This document shows positions 33,295-44,753 of a stretch of DNA of 48,512 nt, piece after piece. The stretch's first letter is position 1. Each line of letters begins with the position of its first letter. Position numbers and translations under genes: made by a program. The stretch comes from an uncultured Frankineae bacterium. Lineage in GTDB: Bacteria > Actinomycetota > Actinomycetes > Mycobacteriales > SCTD01. Where the stretch lies: assembly GCA_902805775.1 (NCBI GenBank), contig CADCUB010000027.1, positions 1-48,512 of the forward strand, in the 5' to 3' direction. The notes beneath the pieces were generated by a model that was given only the letters and a program-made list of their open reading frames with translations, did not search any database and was not told the origin of the DNA.

Positions 33295-34568
33295 GCTCCG
33301 TGTCTACCCGCACCGGACGGCGGGAGGCCGTCGCCGTGACCAGGAACACCCGACCGGAGCAGTGAGGCGGGCTCGCCGGCCGCGTACGCGGCGATGGCGG
33401 CGCTGGCCGGCCTCGACGGCGGCTGCGCCGACCCCCAGAAGCGGGTGCGTATCCGGGCGAGCCGCTCGGTCTCCAGCGGGGCCAGCGCCCGGCCGTCGGC
33501 CAGGACCGCGCACAGCTCGGCGAAGGAGTCGGCCCGCACACCGACGACGTTCTCCTCGAAGGGGAAGGCGAGGTCGCGGTCCTGGGCGACGTAGCGCTCG
33601 AAGTCGAAGGCGTACACGACCACGCCGGAGTCCGCGAAGGCGATGTAGTCGTAGAGCAGGCTGCTGTAGTCGGTGATCAGGCAGTCGACGTCGGCGAGGA
33701 CCGGGTAGAGGTCGAGGTCCTCCGGCCAGACCACGATGTTGTCGTAGTCGGCGACGGCGCCCGCGACCGAGGCCGCGGAGAAGGGGTGCAGCTTGAGCAG
33801 CAGCACGGCGTCGGTGGCGGCCAGGGCCGCCGACAGTGCGGCGACGTCCGGCACGGCCTCGGAGAACAGGTCGGCGTCGTCGTCGCGCAGCGTCGGTGTG
33901 TAGAGGTAGGTCGTGCGGCCGGCGCAGCGCTCGCGCAGCGCGTCGTAGTCCCCGAACGACAGGCACAGCTCGCGGAAGGACGCGTCGACGTACGGGTCGA
34001 GGCGCGGGTAGCCCAGGACCGGGCAGCGCTCGAGCGGCACGTCGAAGCAGCGCGCGAAGTGCGCGGCCATGTCGGGCGAGGTCGCGAGCACGAGGTCGGG
34101 TCGGCGGAAGCGGTGCAGGGACCGCAGGTAGACGTCGGGGCGCCACCGGGCGGCGTACAGCTGCGCGTTGGCCCCGACCCGGGCGCCGCGCAGGATGTTC
34201 TTGATCCCGACGCCGTGCCACAGGTTCAGCACCCGCGCGCCGCCGGTGAAGGCGAAGTTGGTGTCGCTGCCGTCGTTGGCGACGACGTGGAACTGCGCGC
34301 TCGCCGCGGCGCGCACCCCCGCGGGGGACCAGCGCAGCTCGCACCGGTAGCCCCGTCCGCGCAGCAGGGCACGGGTGGCGGGGCTGCCGGTCAGCCAGGT
34401 GCAGGTGACGTCCGGCCGGAAGTGCGACATCCACAGGAACAGGTACTTCGGGTTGCCCGAGAAGCCGTCCTGCGGGGCGCCGAACACCCAGGTGCCGGGT
34501 GTGCGCGGGAGCAGGAAGGACAGCGGGAACAGCAGGCAGCGCTGCAGCAGGACGAGCAGGACCTTCAC
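33291..34568 (-). CDS. CDP-glycerol glycerophosphotransferase-like enzyme A (TagF/TagB family)
   Basis: 425 aa from a GTG at 34568 overlapping the stop of enzyme B (GTGA). A short N-terminal hydrophobic stretch (VLLVLLQRCLLFPLSFLL) is likely membrane-associated. Family signatures follow: NPKYLFLWMSHF, LNLWHGVGIKNILRG with the catalytic His, YTPTLRDDDADLF, KLHPFS and LITDYSSLLYDY, the CDP-binding TDYSS motif. The enzyme should move a polyol phosphate (glycerol- or ribitol-phosphate) from its CDP form to a lipid-linked glycan. Three relatives in the window suggest priming, polymerising and branching roles. Confidence 0.9.
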   Translation of the reverse strand: MKVLLVLLQRCLLFPLSFLLPRTPGTWVFGAPQDGFSGNPKYLFLWMSHFRPDVTCTWLTGSPATRALLRGRGYRCELRWSPAGVRAAASAQFHVVANDGSDTNFAFTGGARVLNLWHGVGIKNILRGARVGANAQLYAARWRPDVYLRSLHRFRRPDLVLATSPDMAAHFARCFDVPLERCPVLGYPRLDPYVDASFRELCLSFGDYDALRERCAGRTTYLYTPTLRDDDADLFSEAVPDVAALSAALAATDAVLLLKLHPFSAASVAGAVADYDNIVVWPEDLDLYPVLADVDCLITDYSSLLYDYIAFADSGVVVYAFDFERYVAQDRDLAFPFEENVVGVRADSFAELCAVLADGRALAPLETERLARIRTRFWGSAQPPSRPASAAIAAYAAGEPASLLRSGVPGHGDGLPPSGAGRHGA

Positions 34569-35848
34569 GCGACCCGCTCCCCCGCCGGCAGCGGCCGCAC
34601 GCCGTCCCGCGCCCGCGGCAGGGGCCCGGGCCACCGCACGGGCCGGCGGTCGATCTCGGCCATGATCCGCTGCCGGGCGCCGCCCTCGGGGTGCTTGTGG
34701 AACAGCGCGCGCACCCGCGCGCGCTCGGACCGGTAGGGGTCGGCCCCCGACAGCTCGGCCTCGAGCGCCTCGAGCAGCGCCTCGGCGGTCACCACCTTGG
34801 CCCCCGGCGTGTTGTCGGCGTAGTCGAACAGGAAGCCGCGGGCCCCCTCGTACTCCTCCAGGTCGACCGGGTTGAACAGCATCGGCCGGTCGAGCAGCAG
34901 GAAGTCCATGTAGATCGAGGAGTAGTCGGTGATCAGGACGTCGACGTGCTGCAGCAGGGCGTTGGTGTCACCGAAGACCGTGTCGTCCGCGGCCTGCACG
35001 CGGGGCGATCCCACGCGGGCGATGGTGGCGCGGGCGGCGTCGGCCTCGTAGTAGTGCGGACGCACCAGCAGCGTCGCGTCGTGGCGCTCCAGCAGGGCGA
35101 CCAGCGGCGCGGGGTCCATGCCGGGGATCGGCAGGTAGTCCTCCAGCAGCGCCCAGTCGCGGAAGGTCGGGGCGTAGAGCACGGTCCGGCCACGCAGCAC
35201 CGGGTGCGACGCTGCCAGCGCCGGATCGGCAGGACCGATGATCAGGTCGTTGCGGGGCACGCCCGCCGGCCAGATGTCGGCGAGGGGCACCTGGTAGGCC
35301 GCCGACCAGAACGTCGCCTCCAGGTCGGAGGAGCAGACGACATGGGCGTACGTGCGGGTCTCGCGGTCCAGCGCGGCGACGTCGACCTCACGCTTGGAGT
35401 AGCCCATCGTCTTCGGCCCCACCCCGTGGGTGAGCTGCACGAAGCGGCACAGCGCCGAGTAGCCCACCAGCCCGACGTCCCGGCGGGAGTGCGAGACGAG
35501 GAACAGCCGGGCGCGCAGGCCCAGCACGAGCGCGCGCAGGGTGTTGGCCCGCACGACGCGTCCAGGGTGCTCGGCCTGCACCGCGGCGAACACCGACGGC
35601 GACGTGGTGAACCAGTACGGCCGCCACCCGTCCTGCCCGCAGGCGTGCAGGAACAGCTCGCGCGGGTTGCCGGCGAACTTCGTGCCGTCGTCACCGCCGA
35701 ACACGAGCAGCCTGCGGCTCTTCGGGACCAGGTAGTCCAGGGCGGTGACGGCCGCGGTGAGCAGGACGCGCACCGCGGCGCGGGCAGGGGTGGCCCATCC
35801 GCCGGTGCGGGCACGGCGGTTGACGCCGGAGCCGGGAGCGCCCGTCAC
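34565..35848 (-). CDS. CDP-glycerol glycerophosphotransferase-like enzyme B
   Basis: 427 aa from a GTG at 35848. The signatures are clear: KFAGNPRELFLHACGQDG, FVQLTHGVGPKTMGYSKREVD (catalytic His), YAPTFRDW, LLVRPHYYEAD, and LITDYSSIYMDFLLLDRP. The start lacks its own ribosome site. Instead a 10-codon reading frame with a strong GAGGAGG site ends in TGA overlapping this GTG, so translation may be coupled to it. It is the first gene of the operon B-A-HAD, divergent from the CDP-ribitol synthase gene at 36057, with which it probably works. Confidence 0.88.
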   Translation of the reverse strand: MTGAPGSGVNRRARTGGWATPARAAVRVLLTAAVTALDYLVPKSRRLLVFGGDDGTKFAGNPRELFLHACGQDGWRPYWFTTSPSVFAAVQAEHPGRVVRANTLRALVLGLRARLFLVSHSRRDVGLVGYSALCRFVQLTHGVGPKTMGYSKREVDVAALDRETRTYAHVVCSSDLEATFWSAAYQVPLADIWPAGVPRNDLIIGPADPALAASHPVLRGRTVLYAPTFRDWALLEDYLPIPGMDPAPLVALLERHDATLLVRPHYYEADAARATIARVGSPRVQAADDTVFGDTNALLQHVDVLITDYSSIYMDFLLLDRPMLFNPVDLEEYEGARGFLFDYADNTPGAKVVTAEALLEALEAELSGADPYRSERARVRALFHKHPEGGARQRIMAEIDRRPVRWPGPLPRARDGVRPLPAGERVA

Positions 35849-35877
35849 GGGACGCGCGACGGTGTGACGCGGGGCAC
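35845..35877 (-). CDS. Ten-codon leader peptide (upstream ORF) before enzyme B
   Basis: GTG at 35877 opens a frame encoding MPRVTPSRVP, with the stop at 35845-35847 overlapping the GTG of the downstream gene (GTGA). A strong ribosome site GAGGAGG (35887-35893) is 9 bases before it. The downstream gene has no comparable site. The peptide has no obvious amino-acid bias of the attenuation type, so its role would be coupling. Evidence is positional only. Confidence 0.35.
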   Translation of the reverse strand: MPRVTPSRVP

Positions 35878-35984
35878 GGGTCGGGTCCTCCTCAGCGCCT
35901 GCGGCCAGGCGGAGGGTCCTGTCTACCCGGTGGTGCGGCAGCAATGTCCACCTTGCGGGTGGTCCCGAGCGGCCACCGGGCACC

Positions 35985-35990
35985 TACCAT
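35985..35990 (+). promoter_or_regulatory. Candidate -10 box TACCAT for the CDP-ribitol synthase gene
   Basis: TACCAT would begin a transcript near 35998, with a leader of about 60 bases that ends with GGAAGAGG just before the ATG at 36057. Confidence 0.35.
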
Positions 35991-36056
35991 CGACAGACGC
36001 GCGGCCGCAACAGGTGGTCTCGGCGCACTCCCCTCCAGCTCGGAAGAGGCACTCGT

Positions 36057-37574
36057 ATGTCCACCCCAGTCCTGCGCACCGTCGCGGTGGTCCTGGCCGG
36101 CGGGAGCGGCTCGCGCGTCGGGCTCAACATCCCCAAGCAGCTGCTCAAGGTCGCCGGACGCACGATCATCGAGCACACCGTCGAGGCGCTGCACGCGTGC
36201 GACGAGATCGACGAGATCCTGGTCGTCATGGCTCCCGACTTCGTCGCGGACGCCGAGCGCCTGCTCGTGCGGGCCAGCCTGCCGAAGGTCACCCGCGTGC
36301 TCCCCGGTGGCAACGACCGCAGCGCCTCCACCCGCCGGGCGCTGGACGCGCTGGGCGACGAGGAGTGCAACGTGCTGTTCCACGACGCCGTGCGACCGCT
36401 CGTCTCCCGCCGGGTGGTGCGCGAGTGCGTGCAGGCGCTGCGGACGCACGAGGCGATCGACGTGGCGACGCCGTCCGCCGACACGATCGTGCGGGTCGGC
36501 CCGGACGACAACATCGCCGACATCCCCGACCGGCAGTGGCTGCGCCGCGGCCAGACCCCGCAGGGGTTCCGGCTGTCGGTCATCCGGCGGGCCTACGACC
36601 GTGCGGAGGCCGACGGCCGCTTCACCGCGACCGACGACTGCGGCGTCGTCCTGCACTACGTGCCCGAGGTCCCGATCCACGTCGTGCCGGGTGACGAGCA
36701 GAACATGAAGGTGACCTACCCGGTCGACCTGTTCCTCATGGACAAGCTGTTCCAGCTCAGCTCCCACGGCGCCGTGCCGCGCACCGACGCCGACCACGCT
36801 GCGCTGCTCGGCGGCAAGACGGTCGTGGTGCTCGGCGGCAGCTACGGCATCGGCGCCGACGTCGCCGACATGGCCCGGGCGGCCGGCTGCCAGGTCTTCG
36901 CCTTCGGCCGGTCCACGACCGGTACCCACGTCGAGGACGCCGAGTCCGTCGCCGACGCGCTGCGCTCGGCGCACGCCGCGACCGGGCGCATCGACGCGGT
37001 CGTGCTCACCGCGGCGGTGCTGGTCAAGGGGCACCTGGTCGAGATGGACGCCGCCTCGGTGCAGAACCAGATCGCCGTGAACTTCCTGGCCCCGGTGAAC
37101 GTCGCCCGCGCCGCGCAGCCGTACCTCGCCGAGACCCGCGGGCACCTGCTGTTCTTCACCTCCAGCTCCTACACCCGCGGCCGGGCCGACTACGCGCTCT
37201 ACTCCTCCACCAAGGCCGCTGTGGTCAACCTGACGCAGGCACTGGCCGACGAGTGGATGACGCACGGCATCAGCGTCAACGTGCTGAACCCCGAGCGGAC
37301 CCGGACGCCGATGCGCCTGGAGGCGTTCGGCGACGAGCCGGTCCACACGCTGCTCGACAGCTCGTCGGTGGCGGCCACCGCGCTCGACGTGCTCGTCGGC
37401 GACCTCACCGGGCAGGTGTTCGACGTCCGGCTGCCCTCGTCGTCGGCCGACGGCGTCGACCCGCGGGTGCCCGAGGCCGACGTCATCGCCCGCGCGGTGT
37501 CCGAGGTGGAGGCGGCCGTCGAGCTCGAGGCGCTCGGGACGGTGCACATCCCCTCGGACGACGTCAGGGCCTGA
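36057..37574 (+). CDS. Bifunctional cytidylyltransferase / SDR reductase, probable CDP-ribitol synthase (Bcs1-like)
   Basis: 505 aa, ATG with GGAAGAGG in front. Residues 1-240 form an IspD/TarI-type cytidylyltransferase: VVLAGGSGSRVG (13-22), K27, FHDAVRPLVS, RRGQTPQGF, TDDCGVVLHY and VVPGDEQNMKVTYPVDL. Residues 250-500 form a short-chain reductase with LGGSYGIG (259-266), catalytic Y382/K386 in YSSTK and NPERTRTPMR. The same fusion order is found in Haemophilus influenzae Bcs1/Acs1, which reduces ribulose-5-phosphate to ribitol-5-phosphate and couples it to CTP. CDP-ribitol would supply the three transferases nearby. A different pentitol or tetritol substrate cannot be excluded. It converges on enzyme C with 11 bases of overlap. 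Confidence 0.88.
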   Translation: MSTPVLRTVAVVLAGGSGSRVGLNIPKQLLKVAGRTIIEHTVEALHACDEIDEILVVMAPDFVADAERLLVRASLPKVTRVLPGGNDRSASTRRALDALGDEECNVLFHDAVRPLVSRRVVRECVQALRTHEAIDVATPSADTIVRVGPDDNIADIPDRQWLRRGQTPQGFRLSVIRRAYDRAEADGRFTATDDCGVVLHYVPEVPIHVVPGDEQNMKVTYPVDLFLMDKLFQLSSHGAVPRTDADHAALLGGKTVVVLGGSYGIGADVADMARAAGCQVFAFGRSTTGTHVEDAESVADALRSAHAATGRIDAVVLTAAVLVKGHLVEMDAASVQNQIAVNFLAPVNVARAAQPYLAETRGHLLFFTSSSYTRGRADYALYSSTKAAVVNLTQALADEWMTHGISVNVLNPERTRTPMRLEAFGDEPVHTLLDSSSVAATALDVLVGDLTGQVFDVRLPSSSADGVDPRVPEADVIARAVSEVEAAVELEALGTVHIPSDDVRA

Positions 37575-38907
37575 GCGCCGCGGGCCCGGACGCCGGACGG
37601 GTCCCCAGCCGCAGGCCGTCGAGCAGCCGGGCCGTGCTGCGGTCGTCCAGGAAGCGGTGGAAGCGCAGCCGGGCGCGGCGGCGCTCGTCGGCCATCGGGT
37701 CCCGACCCTCGAGCACGTCGCCCAGCGCTGCGAGGAGCTGGTCGACGTCCTCGGCGAAGGGGCCGGGCACCCACTGCTCGTACGGCTCGAGGTTGAGCCC
37801 CCTGCCGTCGCGGTAGTCCTGGGCGTCCGGGAAGGCGAAGACCATCGGCCGGTCGAGCAGCAGGTAGTCGACCCACACCGAGGACATGTCGGTGATCAGG
37901 CCGTCGAAGGCCGCGAGCGCCGGGTACAGCGTCAGGCCCCTGTCCTCCAGCTCGCCGGGCCGCAGCACGCGCAGCGCCCGGTGGTCCTCGGCGGCGAAGG
38001 CCTGGGCGTCCCGGGGGTGGACCTTGACGACCACCCGGGCGCCCCGCTCGTGCAGCCAGTCGTCGATGCGGCGCAGCTCCTGCGGGCTGTACGGCAGCCC
38101 GGAGCGCGCACCGGCCACGTCGACGCGGTGCTCCGCGCCGTACTGCCCGACGCGGTAGCTCGGCATCCACACCAGGGTCGGCCGGTCGGCCTGCTCGCCG
38201 AGCAGCGCTGCCCGTACGGACGTGCGGTCGGCCCGCAGCATGCGGTCGTTGCGCGGCGCGCCCACGATCGGCACCTGCAGCGGCGGCAGGCCGAACTCGG
38301 CCGCGCGGTAGGCCCGGCCGACGGTGGAGCAGACGGGCGCGAAGGTGCACGCCAGGCCGCCGCGGCCCTCGAAGCGGCCGGTGACCTTCGTGGGCGGCTC
38401 GCCGTGCCACAGCGCGACGACCTGCTGCGACGCGGGCGGGACGCGGCTGCCGTACAGCCGGCCGGTGGTCATCGCCGTCGAGGCCCGCAGGAAGCGCAGC
38501 CGTCCGCGCAGGGAGCGCAGCGGGACGGTGCGCACGGGCCCGGCCAGGGACTCGAGCGTCGCTGCTCGGCGGGGGTCCTCCAGCAGGACCGTCACGTCGA
38601 CGTGCCGCCGCCGGCACTCCTCGATCACCGCGAGGACGCCGTCCTCGACGTCGACGCTGCTGTGCAGCACGACGGTGCCGGGCGCCTTGGGGACCAGCCT
38701 GTTCACCAGGTCGAGGACGCGGTAGTAGGCCGTGCGACCGACGGCCCGGCTCGTCGGCAGTCGTCCCCCACCGCCGATCGGAGGGAAGGCCGTCCCGGCG
38801 CTGCCGGCGTCGCCGGGAGAGACGTCGGCGCCGGCGGGGACCGGCGACGGCGTCCCGGCGGGTCCCGACGACGGCGTCACGGGCGGGATGCTCGGGATGG
38901 ACGGCAC
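37564..38907 (-). CDS. CDP-glycerol glycerophosphotransferase-like enzyme C
   Basis: 447 aa from a GTG at 38907 after a GAGAGAGAG stretch. The first 50 residues are Pro/Gly/Ser-rich and unconserved. The transferase signatures follow: VVALWHGEPPTKVTGRFEG with the catalytic His, PIVGAPRNDRML, WMPSYRVGQYG, VVKVHPRD, and LITDMSSVWVDYLLLDRP. The usual TDYSS motif reads TDMSS here, a Tyr-to-Met change at the CDP site that enzymes A and B do not share. It is a single-gene unit convergent with the CDP-ribitol synthase gene. Confidence 0.88.
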   Translation of the reverse strand: MPSIPSIPPVTPSSGPAGTPSPVPAGADVSPGDAGSAGTAFPPIGGGGRLPTSRAVGRTAYYRVLDLVNRLVPKAPGTVVLHSSVDVEDGVLAVIEECRRRHVDVTVLLEDPRRAATLESLAGPVRTVPLRSLRGRLRFLRASTAMTTGRLYGSRVPPASQQVVALWHGEPPTKVTGRFEGRGGLACTFAPVCSTVGRAYRAAEFGLPPLQVPIVGAPRNDRMLRADRTSVRAALLGEQADRPTLVWMPSYRVGQYGAEHRVDVAGARSGLPYSPQELRRIDDWLHERGARVVVKVHPRDAQAFAAEDHRALRVLRPGELEDRGLTLYPALAAFDGLITDMSSVWVDYLLLDRPMVFAFPDAQDYRDGRGLNLEPYEQWVPGPFAEDVDQLLAALGDVLEGRDPMADERRRARLRFHRFLDDRSTARLLDGLRLGTRPASGPAALRP

Positions 38908-39110
38908 TGGCTCTCTCTCTGGCAGGGCAGGGCGATCCGCCCGGGGACGACGCCCCCCGCGCGGTTGCTGGCGCTGAGCCTCCTGTCCACCGCGTGGCGT
39001 GCCACACCGAGGGAGGTCCGACTACCGGGCGTCACCCGACGGTGTGTGTGCGATCTGGCGAGAGCAGGGCACCATGGGGGGATGCTCCACTCCGCACGCC
39101 GTCGGTCGCG

Positions 39111-39866
39111 GTGACCGCGGCACCCAGCCTGCACGCCCGGGACGGGGAGCGCACGAGCAACGCTACTCTGCGCGACCGCGTCAGCACGACATGGCGGCGC
39201 GGTCGAGGCAGCCGGGCGCTGCCGCTGCTCGCGGCGCTGCTGCTGCCCATCCCGTTCCTGCTCGTCGCGCACCAGCTGTACTTCTGGGACATCGGGCCCT
39301 TCGACTCACCTCGCTGGGCCGTCAACTCCGACCGCTCGTTCATCGAGATCTTCGGCTACCTGCAGCTGGCGGCGGCTGTCGTGCTGCTGCTCCTGCTGTG
39401 GGCGCGGCACCGGCGCGGGCTGTTCGCCGGCTCCTGGGCGGTGGTGCTCGCCGTGGTCGTCCTGGACGACTCCCTGCGCCTGCACGAGCGCGGCGGCGCT
39501 GCGCTGGTGGACCGGGGTGCGGTGCCCTCGGGCCTCGGCCTGCCGGCGCAGGCCCTCGGGGAGCTGGCGGTCTGGGCGGCCCTCGGCGTCGCGATCGTGA
39601 TCCTGCTGGCGCTGGTGTACCGCGCGAGCGACCCCGCTGACCGCTTCGACAGCCGGTGGCTGGCGGGACTGATGCTGCTGCTCGTCTTCTTCGGGGTCGG
39701 GGTGGACGTCGCGCACGAGGTGGTCGAGGAGCTGACCGACAACAGCGTGGTCGACCTGCTGGTCACCTTCGTCGAGGCCGGTGGCGAGCTGGCGGCCATG
39801 TCGACGCTGCTCGTCTTCGTGGTCCACATGTCCCGCCGCTCGACGTCCCGGTCCTCGACGTCCTGA
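39111..39866 (+). CDS. Polytopic membrane protein of unknown function
   Basis: 251 aa if it starts at the GTG at 39111. Upstream in-frame starts back to 38994 would add residues without hydrophobic or conserved character. Six hydrophobic segments are visible, roughly at 35-57, 78-97, 103-121, 145-165, 180-200 and 212-235. Polar residues recur at or near helices: LDDSLRLHERGG, VDVAHEVVEELTD and VEAGGELAAM. Several acidic residues and two His placed this way could bind a metal or act in catalysis. I do not recognise the family. It stands alone at the edge of the glycan island, convergent with the HAD gene. Confidence 0.6.
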   Translation: MTAAPSLHARDGERTSNATLRDRVSTTWRRGRGSRALPLLAALLLPIPFLLVAHQLYFWDIGPFDSPRWAVNSDRSFIEIFGYLQLAAAVVLLLLLWARHRRGLFAGSWAVVLAVVVLDDSLRLHERGGAALVDRGAVPSGLGLPAQALGELAVWAALGVAIVILLALVYRASDPADRFDSRWLAGLMLLLVFFGVGVDVAHEVVEELTDNSVVDLLVTFVEAGGELAAMSTLLVFVVHMSRRSTSRSSTS

Positions 39867-39936
39867 CACCGGCCGCCGTCGCACGGGCGCCGTGACGCCC
39901 GGGCCCTGACTGGAGCGGCCGTGACGGCAGCGGCCG

Positions 39937-40623
39937 TCAGTCCCGCTCGCCCAGGGCCAGCAGCCGCAGGTCTCCCGCACCGACGGCGCGCAGGCTCTCG
40001 ACCACGCGCGTCCGTGGCGCGGGCGGGACGACGACACCCGGCACGCTGGGCACGGCCAGGACCGCACAGCCCGCGGCCTGACCGCTGACCACCCCGGACG
40101 GGGAGTCCTCCAGGACGACGCAGCGCGAGGGGTCCACGCCCAGTGCGGCGGCTGCGCGGAGGTAGGGCTCGGGGGCGGGCTTGCCGCGCGTGACCTCGTC
40201 GCCGGCCACCGTGACGGCGAACGGCCCGACGCCGGAGGCGAGCATCGCGTCCACCAGGACGCGGTAGGACGAGGAGACCAGCGCCTGCGGCACCTCCTGC
40301 TCGGCCAGCGCCGCCAGCAGGCGGACGGCGCCGGGCATCAGGACCAGCTCGCCCGCGTACAGCTCGACCATGCGCTGCAGCAGCTCGCCCATCCCCTCCT
40401 CGGTCGACGCCGGCGTCACCGGGCAGCCCAGGTGCGACAGCAGCAGCGGGACGGCGAGGTCGAGCCGGGTCCCGACGATGGCGGTCTTCATCTCGGCGGT
40501 GAAGGTGCCGCCGCGGCGCCCGGCGAACTCCTGCTCGGCGACCGTCCAGAGCGGCTCGGTGTCGACCAGCAGCCCGTCCATGTCCCACAGGACCGCTCCC
40601 AGCGCCGACGGGGGCGTGCTCAC
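39937..40623 (-). CDS. HAD-family hydrolase (beta-phosphoglucomutase/phosphatase type)
   Basis: 228 aa from a GTG at 40623 overlapping the upstream TGA (GTGA). WDMDGLLVDTEP carries the nucleophile D14 and acid/base D16. LVSSSYR provides motif II, GKPAPEPYLRAAAALG motif III, and CVVLEDSPSGVVSGQAAG motif IV, with the cap domain between about 20 and 85. It belongs to the large subfamily IA with phosphoglycolate phosphatase and beta-phosphoglucomutase. The true substrate cannot be told. It is coupled to the small membrane protein gene upstream. Confidence 0.9.
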   Translation of the reverse strand: MSTPPSALGAVLWDMDGLLVDTEPLWTVAEQEFAGRRGGTFTAEMKTAIVGTRLDLAVPLLLSHLGCPVTPASTEEGMGELLQRMVELYAGELVLMPGAVRLLAALAEQEVPQALVSSSYRVLVDAMLASGVGPFAVTVAGDEVTRGKPAPEPYLRAAAALGVDPSRCVVLEDSPSGVVSGQAAGCAVLAVPSVPGVVVPPAPRTRVVESLRAVGAGDLRLLALGERD

Positions 40624-40940
40624 CCGTCGTGCAGCCTTCGGGCGCACAGCAGCAGCACCAGCGCGCCGGCAGGCACGGCCGCGAGGTCGGCCACCGTGAC
40701 GCCGTTGCCGTGGAACACCTCGACCAGGCTGGCGCCCTCGCCCGGCGCGTTGCTGAGCAGCCAGGCCGCGGCTCCGCCGCTCGCCAGCGCCACCGCGAAC
40801 CCCTCGAGCCGCGGCACCGCGACAGCGCCCAGCGCCAGCACCGTCCCGGCCAGGAGCAGCGCGAGGGTCAGGACGTACAGGCGCTCGTCGCGGCTCGAGC
40901 CCGAGATCGACCACGGCAGCACCTCGGTGAGCGCGTCCAT
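40620..40940 (-). CDS. Small membrane protein, about three helices
   Basis: 106 aa from the ATG at 40940. Hydrophobic segments are seen at about 24-42 (LYVLTLALLLAGTVLALGAVAV), 47-61 (GFAVALASGGAAAWLL) and 79-99 (GVTVADLAAVPAGALVLLLC). It has no signal peptide and no known family that I recognise. The stop overlaps the start of the HAD gene as GTGA, so the two are translated together. A GTG at 40961 would add seven residues. Confidence 0.65.
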   Translation of the reverse strand: MDALTEVLPWSISGSSRDERLYVLTLALLLAGTVLALGAVAVPRLEGFAVALASGGAAAWLLSNAPGEGASLVEVFHGNGVTVADLAAVPAGALVLLLCARRLHDG

Positions 40941-40991
40941 CACGGGGCGCCCCCTGCGCACGACAGCACGGGCCTTCCTCCGGGGTGTTCT

Positions 40992-41010
40992 GCAGGGCGG
41001 GAGGCCCTGC
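40992..41010 (-). terminator. Hairpin downstream of metH
   Basis: GCAGGGC and GCCCTGC pair around a 5-base loop, 43 bases after the metH stop and upstream of the small membrane gene on the same strand. There is no U tract. It would separate metH from the HAD operon. Confidence 0.4.
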
Positions 41011-41052
41011 GGCGGACGGGCCGCGGACGCGTGCGGGCGGCCGGGCGGTGCC

Positions 41053-44601
<3,549 letters not shown>

Positions 44602-44607
44602 CCCCCG

Positions 44608-44613
44608 AGGCTA
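44608..44613 (-). promoter_or_regulatory. -10 box TAGCCT, leaderless start of metH
   Basis: On the minus strand TAGCCT lies 6 bases before the GTG at 44601, matching the leaderless pattern at 19190, 19335 and 46535. Confidence 0.4.
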
Positions 44614-44753
44614 CCGGCGCGCGGGCACCCGGCGGCGCACGCGGCGGGCGTGCGGCGCGGCCGGGACCGGCGGACACGACCGGGTGACGGGGCCCGTGCC
44701 ATATCACACGACGGGGTGGAAGGGACCCCGCCCGTCCCGACGAACAGACGGGC

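Noticed and set aside
13573-38907. Island as a recently acquired mobile element
   Set aside because: No integrase, transposase, direct-repeat borders or tRNA gene were seen, and base composition looks like the flanks by eye.
44602-44753. Possible cobalamin or SAM riboswitch upstream of metH
   Set aside because: Only 152 bases separate the divergent starts, no B12-box-like sequence is visible, and the -10 box lies 6 bases from the start codon, leaving no leader to fold.
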